64,000 bases of DNA, taken from assembly GCA_022059125.1 (NCBI GenBank), contig JAEUWY010000004.1, positions 434,001-498,000 of the forward strand, in the 5' to 3' direction. The notes below the pieces were generated by a model, which did not search any database, was not told the DNA's origin, and saw nothing but the letters and a program-made list of their open reading frames with translations. Origin of the DNA: Corynespora cassiicola. Taxonomy: Eukaryota > Ascomycota > Dothideomycetes > Pleosporales > Corynesporascaceae. Shown one piece after another: positions 42,053-53,334 of the stretch. The first letter of the stretch is position 1. Every line of letters begins with the position of its first letter. A program made the position numbers and the translations under genes.

Positions 42053-43383
42053 TCAAGAATAGGTAACCTCATGCCCACCCGGCAACTGCGTAAGCCCTGT
42101 TATCACATCAGCCTTACACTTACTCACAACAACTCAAAGTTTAAGAAAAAATTTACTCACATCCATCAATATCCTCTTCAACCGTCCGCGCCAATCCTGC
42201 ACACTTATTCATCTCCGGAACCGTCTGCAGCACCGCCCCCTCACAATTGACATAACACTGCGTATCTAGAATCTTCTGCAGCGCATCCCCCTTCCACCCA
42301 AACACATAGTCCCCGTGATTCGCATACCCCGTCGGATCCCCAAACGACCACACGAACGGCTGGCTCCCATCCTCGGGCCAGTCCGCCGGGTTGTTGAACG
42401 GCCGCGTGTCCCAAATCACTTCGTACATTACCTGCGAGGTGCGGACGGGGTGGGTGGACGGGCAAGGGCCGGCGGACTCAAAGGTTCCGGTTTCGGGGTA
42501 GGACATGTGGGCCCTGGGGAACGGTCAGCTATGCATGCCCCAGATGTGGGCGAAGATGAAGGGGGCGCACATGTGGTCCGGACTGTCGAGGTTCACGCCG
42601 TCCCAGCATGTGGGGAAGCGGAGCGAAGTCATGATTCCCTCGTTGCAGACGCGGTTGGGGAAGGCGACGGATTCGTGGTCGCGCGAGCCGAAGTTGTCGA
42701 GGCAGGTGTAGGTCAGTTGGCGGAATTTTGCGGCGGAGGGTTTGTCGCGGGCAGCGATGTCGCCGATGAACATTCGGAAGCCCTGTTCATTGTTAGGAAA
42801 CGGATTATTGGATAGAGGGGTGGTAGATAATGAAGTATGAATTATGGAGTGGGATTGTAAGGCTTACGGGCTTGAATGCTTGGACTTTTGACTTTTGCGC
42901 CGTGTCGTAGAGTGGGTCTTGCATGTAGTAGACAGTCATGCCGCCGCCGGTGGAGCCTTCGAACCCCGCGTTTGCACGCTGTTGAACCCGCTTGTATGTG
43001 CCGTTCTTGGCTTTGAAGTAGAGGATTGCCTAGGAACAGTGCTTAGTGAGTTACAGAGAATATGTGAAATTCTTTTCCTACAGTCCAATAGTTGCTAAAA
43101 TCTTCTGCAAACTACGCTAGCAGTCAGTGTCGAGAATTGTGATTGTTTTCAGTGACTTCACCTGGCAGGTCGTGCAAGTTGATTCGCCAGGCATATCCTT
43201 TTCCGGATGCATCGTGGCATTGAAAGAATTACCACCGACAATCTGGTGGACGTGCGGTGATGGAATGATACCAGGGGTAACCAGAGGATCCAATCTTTCC
43301 GTTACTAGCTGAGCACATTGGAATCGAATCAAGGCACTCGCGGGCGTCGAAAACGCCAGCGCAAGCAACGTATTCCAGTACAT
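42053..43383 (-). CDS. DUF1996 secreted protein, six exons
   Basis: The assembled product is 340 residues. Exons (minus) are 43383-43162, 43111-43082, 43029-42868, 42782-42571, 42513-42161 and 42096-42053; five GT..AG introns of 50-85 bases all keep frame. It has a signal peptide (MYWNTLLALAFSTPASA) and then LIRFQCAQLVTERLDPLVTPG, the N-terminal signature of the DUF1996 family, followed by SPHVHQIVGGNSFN. Other hallmarks are DFSNYWTAILYFKAKNGTYK, GGGMTVYYMQDP, CWDGVNLDSPDHMAHMSYP, FNNPADWPEDGSQPFVWSFG, HGDYVFGWKGDALQ and the terminal GWLTQLPGGHEVTYS. The family is widespread in ascomycetes, secreted or wall-linked, sometimes fused to WSC domains; no WSC domain follows here. Its biochemical role is unknown. 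Read without splicing, the gene looks like several overlapping open frames. Confidence 0.93.
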
Positions 43384-44053
43384 CGTGGTAGGTGAATTTC
43401 TCGTTACAGTCTTTGAACCAGGATCCAACAGCTAGCTTCGAAATGCGCAAAATGCAGAGACGCCCCGAATCCTATCAATAAATTCAGAGCATCCTCCGTG
43501 GTCCAAGTGCCGACAATACCTAGAAGATAGTGCAAACAGCGCCGCATCCGGTTTTGCGGAACAATATGGGATACTATACTGTTCCCTCTTTTGTGCAACG
43601 TCGATCCAACTTTGTGGATAGACGGAAAGGCGATGACAGGGTTGTTGCGGATCTGTAGGTGGGGAGGACCAGGCACACCCTAGTTTAGCGAATGCATCGG
43701 ACAGGATCGTCCTTGGACCAATCTGTATTGATTGATGTTGCCTCACGGCACTTGTACCAAAGGAGGGACTCGAGAGCGTTGCGGTTACCCAACGTCAAAT
43801 TTGGGCCTCTGGGCTTCATGATATAAATTGTGAATGCCATTTGCCGGAAAGGGGTCCGCATGCGGGTGAACACCCACGAGTGTTGAGTGGGGTCCAACAT
43901 TCTGCACAATCAATGCATTCAGCCGCTTGGAACCGTGAGGGTGATAACGTAGATGAGCCGCGGGACGAGTAAACCGGGTAACTTGAGAGAGGATATAAGG
44001 TGTGCGACAAAAGTTGTACTATCTTATCACCAGAGCCTTTTCTGATTTCTACC
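43384..44053. other. divergent intergenic region, 670 bp
   Basis: Promoters of the DUF1996 gene (minus) and the small secreted protein at 44054. Minus-strand frames in 43404-43909 overlap in several phases with no domain. They look like chance frames or worn sequence. Confidence 0.45.
43994..43999 (+). promoter_or_regulatory. TATA box of the 8-cysteine secreted protein gene
   Basis: TATAAG lies 54 bases before the initiator ATG at 44054. Confidence 0.5.
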
Positions 44054-44417
44054 ATGCGTCTCACTCTTAGCATCTTTGTTCTTTGCGCTGCAATACTGGG
44101 AGGAAATGCGCAGAATGTGACAGAGAAGTGTCCCACAAAGACGGAATACGCATGCTTCGATGTGATCAACTCGAGCCTTTGCCTTTCTCAGAATGCCGCA
44201 CAAGGGACGGCAGAACAGTTGGCAGCATGCGTGGACTATGAGAATGGCATGAGTGATTTACCTGGCGCGACTAAAGTAAGAGCACTAGTTTCTTTAGTTC
44301 TATTTCTTGAAACTTTGAGGCTGAAATGATGTCCAATAGCTTTGTCGATGCCCGGGTTGTCATTCAGCACCCGTCAATGCTGCAATCGAGAGACTATTTC
44401 CACCGCCCTGCAAATAG
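44054..44417 (+). CDS. small secreted 8-cysteine protein, two exons
   Basis: The product is 99 residues. Exons are 44054-44275 and 44340-44417; the 64-base intron is GT..AG. A signal peptide (MRLTLSIFVLCAAILGGNA) precedes a mature chain of about 80 residues. The mature chain holds eight cysteines in the order KCP, YAC, SLC, AAC, LCRC, GCH, PPC, all four pairs possible. The C-terminal exon carries half of them (LCRCPGCHSAPVNAA and then FPPPCK). Two N-glycosylation sequons occur (NVTE, NSSL). This profile is that of a fungal small secreted cysteine-rich protein, such as an effector candidate or extracellular structural peptide. I could not assign it to CFEM, hydrophobin or another named family: the cysteine spacing does not match. 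The start is the first ATG after the TATA box. Confidence 0.8.
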
Positions 44418-44774
44418 ATTACAACTCTGATCGGCATAGGAAATATTTTGAAATAATGATATTTATAGAAAATGGTTAGATAATATCCAGAAAAATTACT
44501 GTCGAAATCGACGTTTGTTTAGTTACTCACCTTATTTCTCTTTTACCGCAATTGACACATGGTACATTGGGCATTGATTTTCAAAAATCATGCTTGTAAA
44601 GTGGGGAAAGTTGTTGATTGAGGAATATTTCATGGAATCTGAACTGTAGTAAAGTAATAGGAAAGTTCTCCATCCCTGTTCAGGTGATGCTCAAGTAACA
44701 ACGGAGTCTTGGTGTAATTGAAACCCCCCATCGCTTATTCTGTGCCACACCTCAGATGGATACCATGTAAACCT
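44418..44774. other. AT-leaning 3' spacer between convergent genes
   Basis: No open frame or repeat noticed. It separates two small secreted-protein genes. Confidence 0.55.
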
Positions 44775-45209
44775 TTAACTACAATGAAGTTGCCCGTTTG
44801 TGTACTTGTGACATGTAGTAGTCTGAGTATTCGCAATTTTTGTCCACACTCCCTTGGTCTTCTTGATTCCATTGACCCAGTAATCATTGCTAGGGAAGGT
44901 ATAGCCATCCACATCAATTTTCGAACTACATCCTCCCTTGTTGGTGTTGGCAGCGAGAGGCTTCTGAGTACAAGAGACAAGTCGATTCTCTGTGTCCCAG
45001 GGAAAAGTCTCGTACCAGTTCCAGAATCGGCAGCGCCCCACATTCGCGTCGAGATTGGGATTCGGATTCGTAGTGAAGAGCATTTTCTTGTCGGTCTTGT
45101 TTTCGACGCGGCCGCAAGGAACTGGACAGCCACTGCAGCCTCCTGCGAGGGAGGGTGCAACCAAGAGGGATTGAAAGATGATAAAAAGGATGAGTTTCAG
45201 AGGCTTCAT
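44775..45209 (-). CDS. small secreted 8-cysteine protein, single exon
   Basis: A 144-residue product from the ATG at 45209, with a hydrophobic signal peptide (about 22 residues: MKPLKLILFIIFQSLLVAPS, then LA). The mature chain of about 122 residues has eight cysteines: GCSGCPVPC at the start, then GRC, VSC, GGC, TTC, HC. Other striking segments are RVENKTDKKMLF, WNWYETFPWDTENR and SKIDVDGYTFPSNDYWVNG, with a high aromatic content and one sequon (NKTD). No membrane segment follows, so it is free in the extracellular space. The family is not recognised. Its cysteine order differs from the 44054 gene, so the two need not be related. The frame is open slightly upstream without an ATG; the ATG chosen leaves a TATA box 72 bases upstream. 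Confidence 0.82.
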   Translation of the reverse strand: MKPLKLILFIIFQSLLVAPSLAGGCSGCPVPCGRVENKTDKKMLFTTNPNPNLDANVGRCRFWNWYETFPWDTENRLVSCTQKPLAANTNKGGCSSKIDVDGYTFPSNDYWVNGIKKTKGVWTKIANTQTTTCHKYTNGQLHCS

Positions 45210-45651
45210 TTTTGCCAAAGATGACAGATACCTGGACGAAGTATGGGAAACAATTTTTCATGTTGCACTTTCAACGATCCTTTTATACCTCTCCCTCGAT
45301 TCATTCTCCAGTAAATTGAGGTCTTGTGCACTTATACGGACTTGGATCTTGGGGCCAAAATCGTATTCGTCGGGTTTCAGCCCACATTGAGGGCATCGCG
45401 GGAAGGACAATCGATGAAATACGAGATTTCGACGGAGCTGAGCTTCAACATCTGGCCCATATTACAAAATATCGACCGAGTATCGAGACTTGTAGGCATC
45501 ATCCCTCTTTTGCTATACGCCACCAGGTAGTGTTTGTTAATGATAGGTTTGACGATTTTCTTGTGTAAATTAGGACGTGGTCATGCTTAGCGCCCTGGCT
45601 ACAAGGAAGGTTAGCACCAGCCTTGGCCTTCCTCATGGCTATTTTTGCCCT
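45210..45651. other. promoter region of the 44775-45209 gene, otherwise featureless
   Basis: The minus-strand core promoter lies at its left edge. Short plus-strand frames (45324-45568) overlap in two phases and are not supported. Confidence 0.4.
45281..45287 (-). promoter_or_regulatory. TATA box of the 44775-45209 gene
   Basis: TATAAAA on the minus strand, 72 bases upstream of the initiator ATG at 45209. Confidence 0.65.
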
Positions 45652-46071
45652 TCAGCTCCAAATTATCGAAAACAACCATCTCAATGTAAAAAAAAATACA
45701 GTTCTAGATTGTTGGAACTTAACAAAACCTCGAAAATCTAAAGCTAGAAAGCAATATCGAAGACTTGAAGGAGTCGGGTGTAGTGGGACACTTCTATGCA
45801 CGTGACTATTCTGGTCATGTGAGATCCAGCTCATCACAGGTTCCAAGATTATCGAAAAGAGGTAAGTGTTTAGACATGCCCCAGTTTCTAGGGCGTATAA
45901 CGTCAAGATAAATGTTTGAGTAGAACTATCTGGTGCTTCATTCGCCCAATCACCAAAAACATGTTTGACCGTGTCATGCTCATCAATGACTTCCAAAATT
46001 TTTGAGGCTGCTAGCTTAATGAGATCCGTTGACGACAGAAAGACGAGGGAGAAGTATGTGGGCTTTAAGCC
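45652..46071 (-). pseudogene. gene fragment, family unrecognised
   Basis: The minus-strand frame is open from just after a TAG (46074-46072) to 45652. Its first 65 codons read like protein: GLKPTYFSLVFLSSTDLIKL, then AASKILEVIDEHDTVKHVFG and DWANEAPDSSTQTFILTLYA. After this the frame turns low-information. There is no ATG at the beginning, only a TTG at 45996, and no acceptor I could use upstream. I read it as an internal exon or the remnant of a decayed gene, not a complete gene. The family is unknown to me. Confidence 0.3.
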
Positions 46072-46374
46072 CTAGAAAATTCAGCTCTTAACCGTCAGTT
46101 TCAGTCTTGACCGGGTTAAATCGAACGAATCCATGATGATGACGTATAATGAAGCCGAACTGTGCAGTCTTAGATAATGACTGGCCATACGCCTATGCGG
46201 GTATCGGCTGTTCAACTTTGGTCAACCTCGGCGAAGTTTACATCAAGATGAAACGCAGCTTACGCAGCTTTTTTCCATGCTCTTCCTTGTTCAAAAGACC
46301 TTAGTTTGTGCCCAAAGGCCTCAACCGGCGTTTCCCCTTTCTATTTGGCCACTTGATCTCAATCCGAAAATGGA

Positions 46375-47290
46375 ATGCGTCCGAAGACTAAACCGGCATT
46401 CATGATGTACGCCCTGTGTTCCATAACGGTTAGTGTTGCCGTCATAGTATCAAGAAGAGTTAAGAGTCCGGCAGATTCCGCACATCTGAGAAAGGGCGGA
46501 CTTCGGGCCGATCATCGTTCGGAAGGGGACCCACAGAAGGCCGAACAGCTATATCAGCTCGCACATAAGTGTAGTGGGGGCCGTGGGGAACTTTGACGAC
46601 TAGCGAGCAGCCTCAAGAACGCAGTGGAAATGCTAGCACGAGAGTCTCCAGTAAAACCAACTGCAGGCGAATCATTACTCTTCGGAAATACCGGACGGCA
46701 ATTCATATCAAGACTAAAACATGGGCCCCGCATGATGTACAGGGCACCTGACCGAGCCGATATCAATGGAAAGGGCTGGACCCTTTGGCCACAAAAATGT
46801 TCGGTACCCGGCGACCCGAGGCCTCAGGCTGCCATGATACATTGGGTATCAGTGCATATTATAGAAGGGTATCAAATCGAGGCGAGAACCAGATAAAGAA
46901 CCCATTGAAAATATCACTTGAGGCTTGGCAGTATGCCCCACCCTAAAGATAGAGTTGAACAGAGAAGCAGATTGAAGAAAAGAGGCGAAAGCGATGGAGA
47001 GCTAGGGAATGCCTAGAGAAATGTACTTTGAAGGCATTCGAATAAAACATCGGTATACGATTGATAGTTTATTGCCAAAGGCAGAAAGGGAGCTGAGCTT
47101 GGTGTTGGACTCAAACCTATGTAATGACCTCGCAATGGTCTTTAGTGTGATGCAAAACGATCGTGAAATTTTCTGGATTACAATCGTAGAATTCTCCCCT
47201 CTGAAAACTTGTTCGTGTGGGAACAAAATAGTCTTGAAGAATGACATGTCAGTAGAGGGAGATGAAGTCTTGATTAAGTTGGGCAACTGA
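46375..47290 (+). pseudogene. possible decayed multi-exon gene, unrecognised
   Basis: A frame from 46375 reads VIVSRRVKSPADSAHL and GDPQKAEQLYQLAHN. A 42-base GT..AG candidate intron (46569-46610) links it in phase to LKNAVEMLARESPVKPTAG and FGNTGRQFISRLKHGPRMMY, ending at 46896. A further frame at 47009-47290 (93 codons, with LLPKAERELSLVLDSNLCND and FSPLKTCSCGNKIVLKN) follows in another phase after a TAG. The segments look protein-like but share no recognised domain and need an unusually short intron. A worn gene or two short hypothetical genes are both possible. Confidence 0.25.
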
Positions 47291-49857
47291 CTCGTGCGCG
47301 CTTATTCAGCAAATGCCAAGTATTTTCAACCCCTAGGTATGGAACCTGGGGTAGAGACAGGCGTGAGGCGCAAAATGACATCTCGCTATGGCGCCACATG
47401 GCTGATCCAGCAATCTATGTCCATGTTGACAGCTGTCATCCCATGATTATCTGACCACACAGGCTATGACCCTCGCAACTCCACCGATCGAGTCCCTGTT
47501 ACCACCCCCGAGCGCGCTCAACCCTTCGTCGATCCTGTCCATATCGGGCTTGTTCCCTAGTGCAGAGGCTCTGGAACCTACAAGATGAGAGACTGATGAT
47601 CATGAGGCCGACATGCGGCGCCGTCAACGACTCATTGCATATACCTCGAGCCCACCCTCGCCCGCCCGACACCTTGCCAGCACACCGTGGAGACAATTGA
47701 GTCGTGCGGGGCGGTCAATCGCCCGCGGCATTTTGACTGTCATGTGAGGCTCGCTTTCTGCTGGGCCCCGTTTGCACGCTGGCTCCCGTATAGCTGTCGG
47801 TTGCTGTCTACGCGGAAGCTGTGCCGCACACTGTGCCCCCTCGCCCTGACACGTAGTCAAGCGTAGATCAGATTGGCTGCGGAAAAACAGAGACCTAGGC
47901 TGGCTTCATCTACGCACGCGAATACACTCTGAGTCCATGATCCCTACCGCTGGGCCACGCGCTCACCGCTCTGCTGTTATCAACAAGTCTTACACTCCGG
48001 ATATCGGAATACAAACTGGGATACTTGCAGTAGGCTAGCAACCCCAGTATGGATCTGAGGCGGCTGTACTATTTTGATCATGTCCAGCATTCTAGTCTCC
48101 ATCTTTCGGACTGCTTTCAAGGCCCTGGATGCCAGCACTTCCTCACGCAAGAAATGACAGGGACTAGCCTCACTTGTACGCCGGACCAGGTGCATCCTAA
48201 TCTCTGATAGTGCAAATCACCGCTGTCTTTGGGCATCCATGTAGGCCCCAGTCCCTTCTTCAGGTCGTTGTCTAGCTCGTAACCGAGTATGCCGTCCCAC
48301 ACACCTGTGTTTTCATCCTAAACAAAATCTTTCCTGCTAGCTGGTTAGTGCTCACATATGGGTCTACCTTTGAATTTGCAAGTGGATCTATAGCCTCGTC
48401 CTGACTCCTTTGGCCCGAACTCTTTGCCCAGGATTGATTTAGAATACCCCTCTCTTTCCCGCCGTTCTAGAATTACCCTTCTTGTAGATCTCTCTGCCAT
48501 GTACTTGGCACGTTCATGATGAAACTCATCAACGTTTGGGACAGTGTCGATTCCAAGTCTGTATTTTTTACTCCGTCTGTGCGGAACCAGACCCTAGTTT
48601 CAAGGGCATCCTCGAACGGGCGTTCCCCCTTGCGCCTAATCACATGTCACCCCGGACGGTGTATGCAATGCTGGTTCGATCGTCTATTAGTACCGGCGAA
48701 TGCAATTGAGATGGCTGTGGTTGATTTGCAGGGTTCCGGAGGTTCTGATGTTCCGCCGTAGCTAGTTCATGACTAGTTAGCTTCCCGAATTTACGCCACA
48801 GATCCCAACGTCAGGAGCGGCATCTCTCCAATTTGTCGCCTAACTTCCAACTTAATGCATGTATTCCGCTCCCCGGAAAATTAAACGCGCGGAGGGGCAT
48901 CTTGGGTAGTCACCGCCCGCTTTGGCCTGAGAAAGACGGGCGTCCAGTGCGCGCAATTGAGCGTTGCAAAGACGAACTGCGACGGTACCCAGAGAATGGT
49001 ATCCAGGAATCCGCAATTACTACACCCCTGCCGAAGATCCATAATGTTTTGCAACATGCAACCCGCCCTTCTTGATTGCGTTGCCTCTACCCCACTATGA
49101 CACCGCTGATGCACTAACGGCCCTGCTCGCCATGCGTACATGGTATCGGTCCTATTGCAGCAGCTCTGCGCATTCCAACTCATTTCTTCCGTCACCGCTC
49201 ATCTGCTCCTGCTCTTCTTACTGCTCGACCGTAGCATAGTGGCGGCAAAAATTCCCGCTCGACAGTCTGCTGACCATCCCATGCCCTAGGCCCGCCTTAA
49301 ACAACGGCACATATGGTCCTGACTCGGATGGATTGCCCATCTCGAAACGTCGACGACATGTCTTGGCGCCTTGGGTTATTATAACTCATTGCCGCTCAAA
49401 ACCGAACCCGCGTGGAGACAAGGCAGGGCTGAGCCGGGAGAGCCTGATCAATCTCCCCATCAGGGTCTTACCACCGGCCCTGCTCCGCTATCCAGTAGTG
49501 ATAAGCCATTCCGTAGTCCGGTTGCATGCTATCCAGCTTAGCAGCAAGTCCAACCGCATCCGAGCAAAGCCATCAGCACTGCGATGGGGATCCACGATGC
49601 CATGCCACAATGGAACCCCTCCTTGCGTCATAGGGTAGACCGTTGCGCCTCGTTTTTGCTCCCCACTCACGGGATGGGAGGGGAGGGGGAGCAAAGAGGG
49701 CGCTTCGAGACTTGCCTTTCGGTCTGTTACGTACACCACGTGCAAACGAGCCAGCCAAAATCCTGCAGCAGCCTCTGCTCGGGGGCCTCGTATCTAATAT
49801 CAAGGTTTCCGGTCTTTGCCAGCCCCTTCGGCACCAGCGAGGCACCACACGGGTGGC

Positions 49858-49889
<32 letters not shown>

Positions 49890-52800
49890 CTTTCTCACTC
49901 ACAGGATTTGGGGCTGCCGTACCACATGTAAAATGCGCAGTCCGACGCCCCTCGTGTGCGCCTCTTGTCCCTCACACGAAAACCACAGCTCGCTCAACAT
50001 CTCCCAGCGAACCGGACAGCCGTCAGATTGATGACAAGCGCAGGAAAAACACCCGTCAACCAAAGAACACACGTATAAAGGGCCAATCATTGCCATGCCC
50101 CCTGATCCCTTACCGTGCATATGCGGCTAGAGATTGGATGCATGAAATAACCTTCCTAGAGCCAGTGAACAGCCTACCTCCATCCAGGGAGGCCGATTCG
50201 ATTCCATGCGCATCCTCTGTATGCTCGCAGGGCAGGCTCAGAGAGGGCAAGTGAAAAATTTCAGCCTGGGCCCCCGCCACCACCGCAACCTGAGGGGCCC
50301 GAGAGGACGTTATGTCACCGTCACAGAAACCAAGTAGCCATGCCGCCCTCTTTTTTGCCCCCCGCTATTCATTGAAAAAACGGACGAGCAACTTGCAAGG
50401 CCCCAAAAAATGCCTCGCTGGTTGCTCCTCGTCACTTCATCAAGGGAAGAAGGGATGCACCGTTGGCTGGCCGGGACGAGAGGGGGAGTTCGACGCGGAC
50501 GGGGTTCCCAACCACCCCCTCCCCCCTCGTCCTGCTTTCCCACAGAAACCAACCCACAGCTCGGCATACATACGTCCCTCGACCCCTCCCGACCAACCAC
50601 CTCGACCCGCGCGCGAGGGTATGCATACACAGGCAGGCCTGGCCAGCTAGACCCACTCCGCCAGCAGCTCGGCCAATCCGCACCCGCATCCCTCCTGCCC
50701 ACCACTCACCAGGCGAGTCCGGCGACCGCAAATCGGGCCCACACGCACAGCTCGAGCTCGTCTCGGGATCAAAATTGCGTGCGACCTGCTACCCTACCGT
50801 CCACATCCCCCATGTGCCCGCGCCTTACCCAGCATCGCTTTTCCCTCACATGATTAGATTTTTGCGCGGAGCTGCAGATAGTAAAATTCAACGTCTTGCC
50901 ATGTTGACGAGACGCGGTAGGTCGTGAATGGGCGACCACGCGGCCACTTTTGGGGCCACAGTTGGTATTGACAACGCAGAATTTCACGCAGGACCCAAAG
51001 AGAGGCAATGTGAGACGGTGGCAGTAATGGTTCAATTGGTCAAGCCTATATTCGCAAGATGGACGTTGTCGTTAATCCGGAAGGGGGCTAAGAGCAAGGC
51101 CCCTTTCCCTTTGTTTACCTGTTAATGCATTGGCGCACGGAACACGCGGTTTCTCGGTCAGAGGACAACAACATCCCCTTGTTTTTCAGCGGGAAACGGC
51201 AATGTCTCCCTCGCTCGACTCACGACAATTGATGCCTAATGTCAGACGAGATGCAACCAGAAGTGAGACATAATCTATCGATGAAGGGACATTGGTTCGG
51301 CAAAGTCTGCTTTGTCCTCTTCGAGAGTGAGGCAGACTTGGAGGGCGACTGACGGAAGCATGCTGCAGCATCTCGCCACTGCATGGACTGGAATTGGGAG
51401 ACCGCGGGCAGGATGTGCCATACGCGAAGCCGTCCACAGTGGGGTAACCGGTGAGAACGCTCTGACGAACGTCTGATCTTGCCATCTTGTGACGCCCTTT
51501 CTGCGTGTTATGCGCAGGCATTCCTAGCTCGGTCCGCAGCCAAAGACAGACGAGACAACGCGGAGGGTTTTGGTAAAAGCCATTATTGATTGCAAGATGG
51601 TTGCCCGGGTATATGGCCTCCTCAAAGATCAACCAAACCGCGTTCGCCACGTCAGAGGATCTCCGATGGGGCATGTTTTGGCCGGTTCTAGCGTCAGTCC
51701 GGAGGCCAGATGATTGATTCGATATGCAATGGCGGCCCAGGTGCCGCATAAACTTCACGCCATCTTGTTATCTAAGAGAGACATGCCTGTCAGCGTGCAT
51801 GGCCTAGCAATTCAACAATAGGCGGGATGCGGGAAAACCGAGCCGTTGAGCGGGAGGTTTGATCAGCTGAATGAAAATGGAGCCGAGAGTGGAATGCACC
51901 ATGCATGCGGTGATTGCTAGTGAACCACACGGGTGGCGGCGTGTTATGACCGGACGTGATGCCCCAGACAGGATGTTGCAGCATGGGCAGATAAGGTGAC
52001 TGGCCGGCAATGCCTCGAATCCGTGGAGGAGGGGCTGGCAAATTTTGTGTCAGCCAAGGGCGGCGGCATGCCTGTCTTGGAGAGGCAAAGGGTGATCGAG
52101 ACGACATCGGTGACCGTGCTTGAGGCTACACACATTGATTAGCTGTGCTCAAAAGAGGAAAACTGGAGACTGATGGAACATTGCGAGCCGGGATTTGTCC
52201 GAAGGACCAAGAACACACAGAGCAGTTCTGAGAAACCAGAGGGAGAGCAACAGGCCCAACCAATATGCCTGTTAAGCGTTCCCCTTGGGCACTGGCCAAT
52301 GCGTTGTACAGCCATGGCCGAATTGTTCCAGGGTAGTCCGTGGTAAGCGTCGGCGAGGGCTGGCCCATAGTTGTCTTTGTTCCGAGTTGATGAGCATGGC
52401 AAAAACCCAAGCGCCATTGGCCAATCGCTTGTGCAAAGTGACAAACGGCTTGTGAAGCGGACGGTGGTTCGGCAGACCTAGCTCACAGCCACGTGATTTG
52501 GAAGTGCTCAACCTCATCTGGAACCAAAGGCCCGAAATACTCAAAAAAGTACATCCAGCCCCCATTGACAGTACACGGCTGAAACATGGCGACAAGGAGT
52601 CTGAGCGATTTTCGACTGGATGGGAGGGATTACGCGGTCAAGAAGCCACAATGTGATCCCCTAGCAGATATCTCTTTGCAGCTGGCTCGCCGGGACGCCA
52701 GGGTGCCATTGCAGCTGGTCTCCGCAATGCTCTAGCGGCATAATGAGAGGGATCCGTTGATCGTGGCGATATCGTTGGACGCGGCCAGGTGGGGGTGCTA

Positions 52801-53334
52801 CCACGTCAACTCACTGATTGACCATGGCATCAATCTAATGGTCTGACAGCGGGAGGGACGGGAAGCAGACACGGTTGTCGATGCCGGCAAGGTGACTCCG
52901 TCTCGAAGCATAAATAGCGGTATCGTCGCCCTGAGAATGTGTTCCATCAAGCTCAACTTGACCAGTTCCCATCCACTGAACGTTGTCCCTCCTCGAGCAT
53001 CTTCCCACTCTTCAAACACTACGAGACCCCCTGGGCCCCCTTTGCTCCTCCTCCTCTTCTTTCCCCACACACTTGGACGACGACGACTTTGTTCGAGTGT
53101 TGCCTCTCATCCAACCGATTTGTACGTGACGTCGAAGTCCTTTGACGTTGACCCGGACCCCTGAAGCTGATCCCACCTCAGTTCTACAATCACTGGTCCA
53201 ATCAAAAAGGCTCAGTGTTTGACCAAGGCGACACAAGGTATGTCGACGGGCCCTGTCATCCAAACGTTGTCCTGGCCCATAAGGCTGACGTTTAATTAAA
53301 CACCAGCGTCCCCTAGCTCTTCACATCTTGAAAC
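47291..53334. other. 6-kb gene desert
   Basis: Open frames reach 203 codons (49643-50254) but owe their length to a CTG microsatellite or to GC-rich composition; none has a domain, signal peptide with sensible mature part, or assemblable exons. A minus-strand frame at 51186-51758 is the most protein-like by length yet shows no motif. The last 500 bases, with a CATAAATAG element near 52909, may be the promoter and long leader of the gene at 53335. I saw no terminal repeats or transposase remnants. Confidence 0.5.
49862..49889. repeat. (CTG)9 microsatellite
   Basis: Nine CTG triplets, source of the Leu, Cys and Ala runs in overlapping frames. Confidence 0.92.

Noticed and set aside
49643..50254. 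203-codon plus-strand frame with a Leu-rich signal-like segment
   Set aside because: The hydrophobic stretch is a CTG microsatellite and the rest has no domain character.
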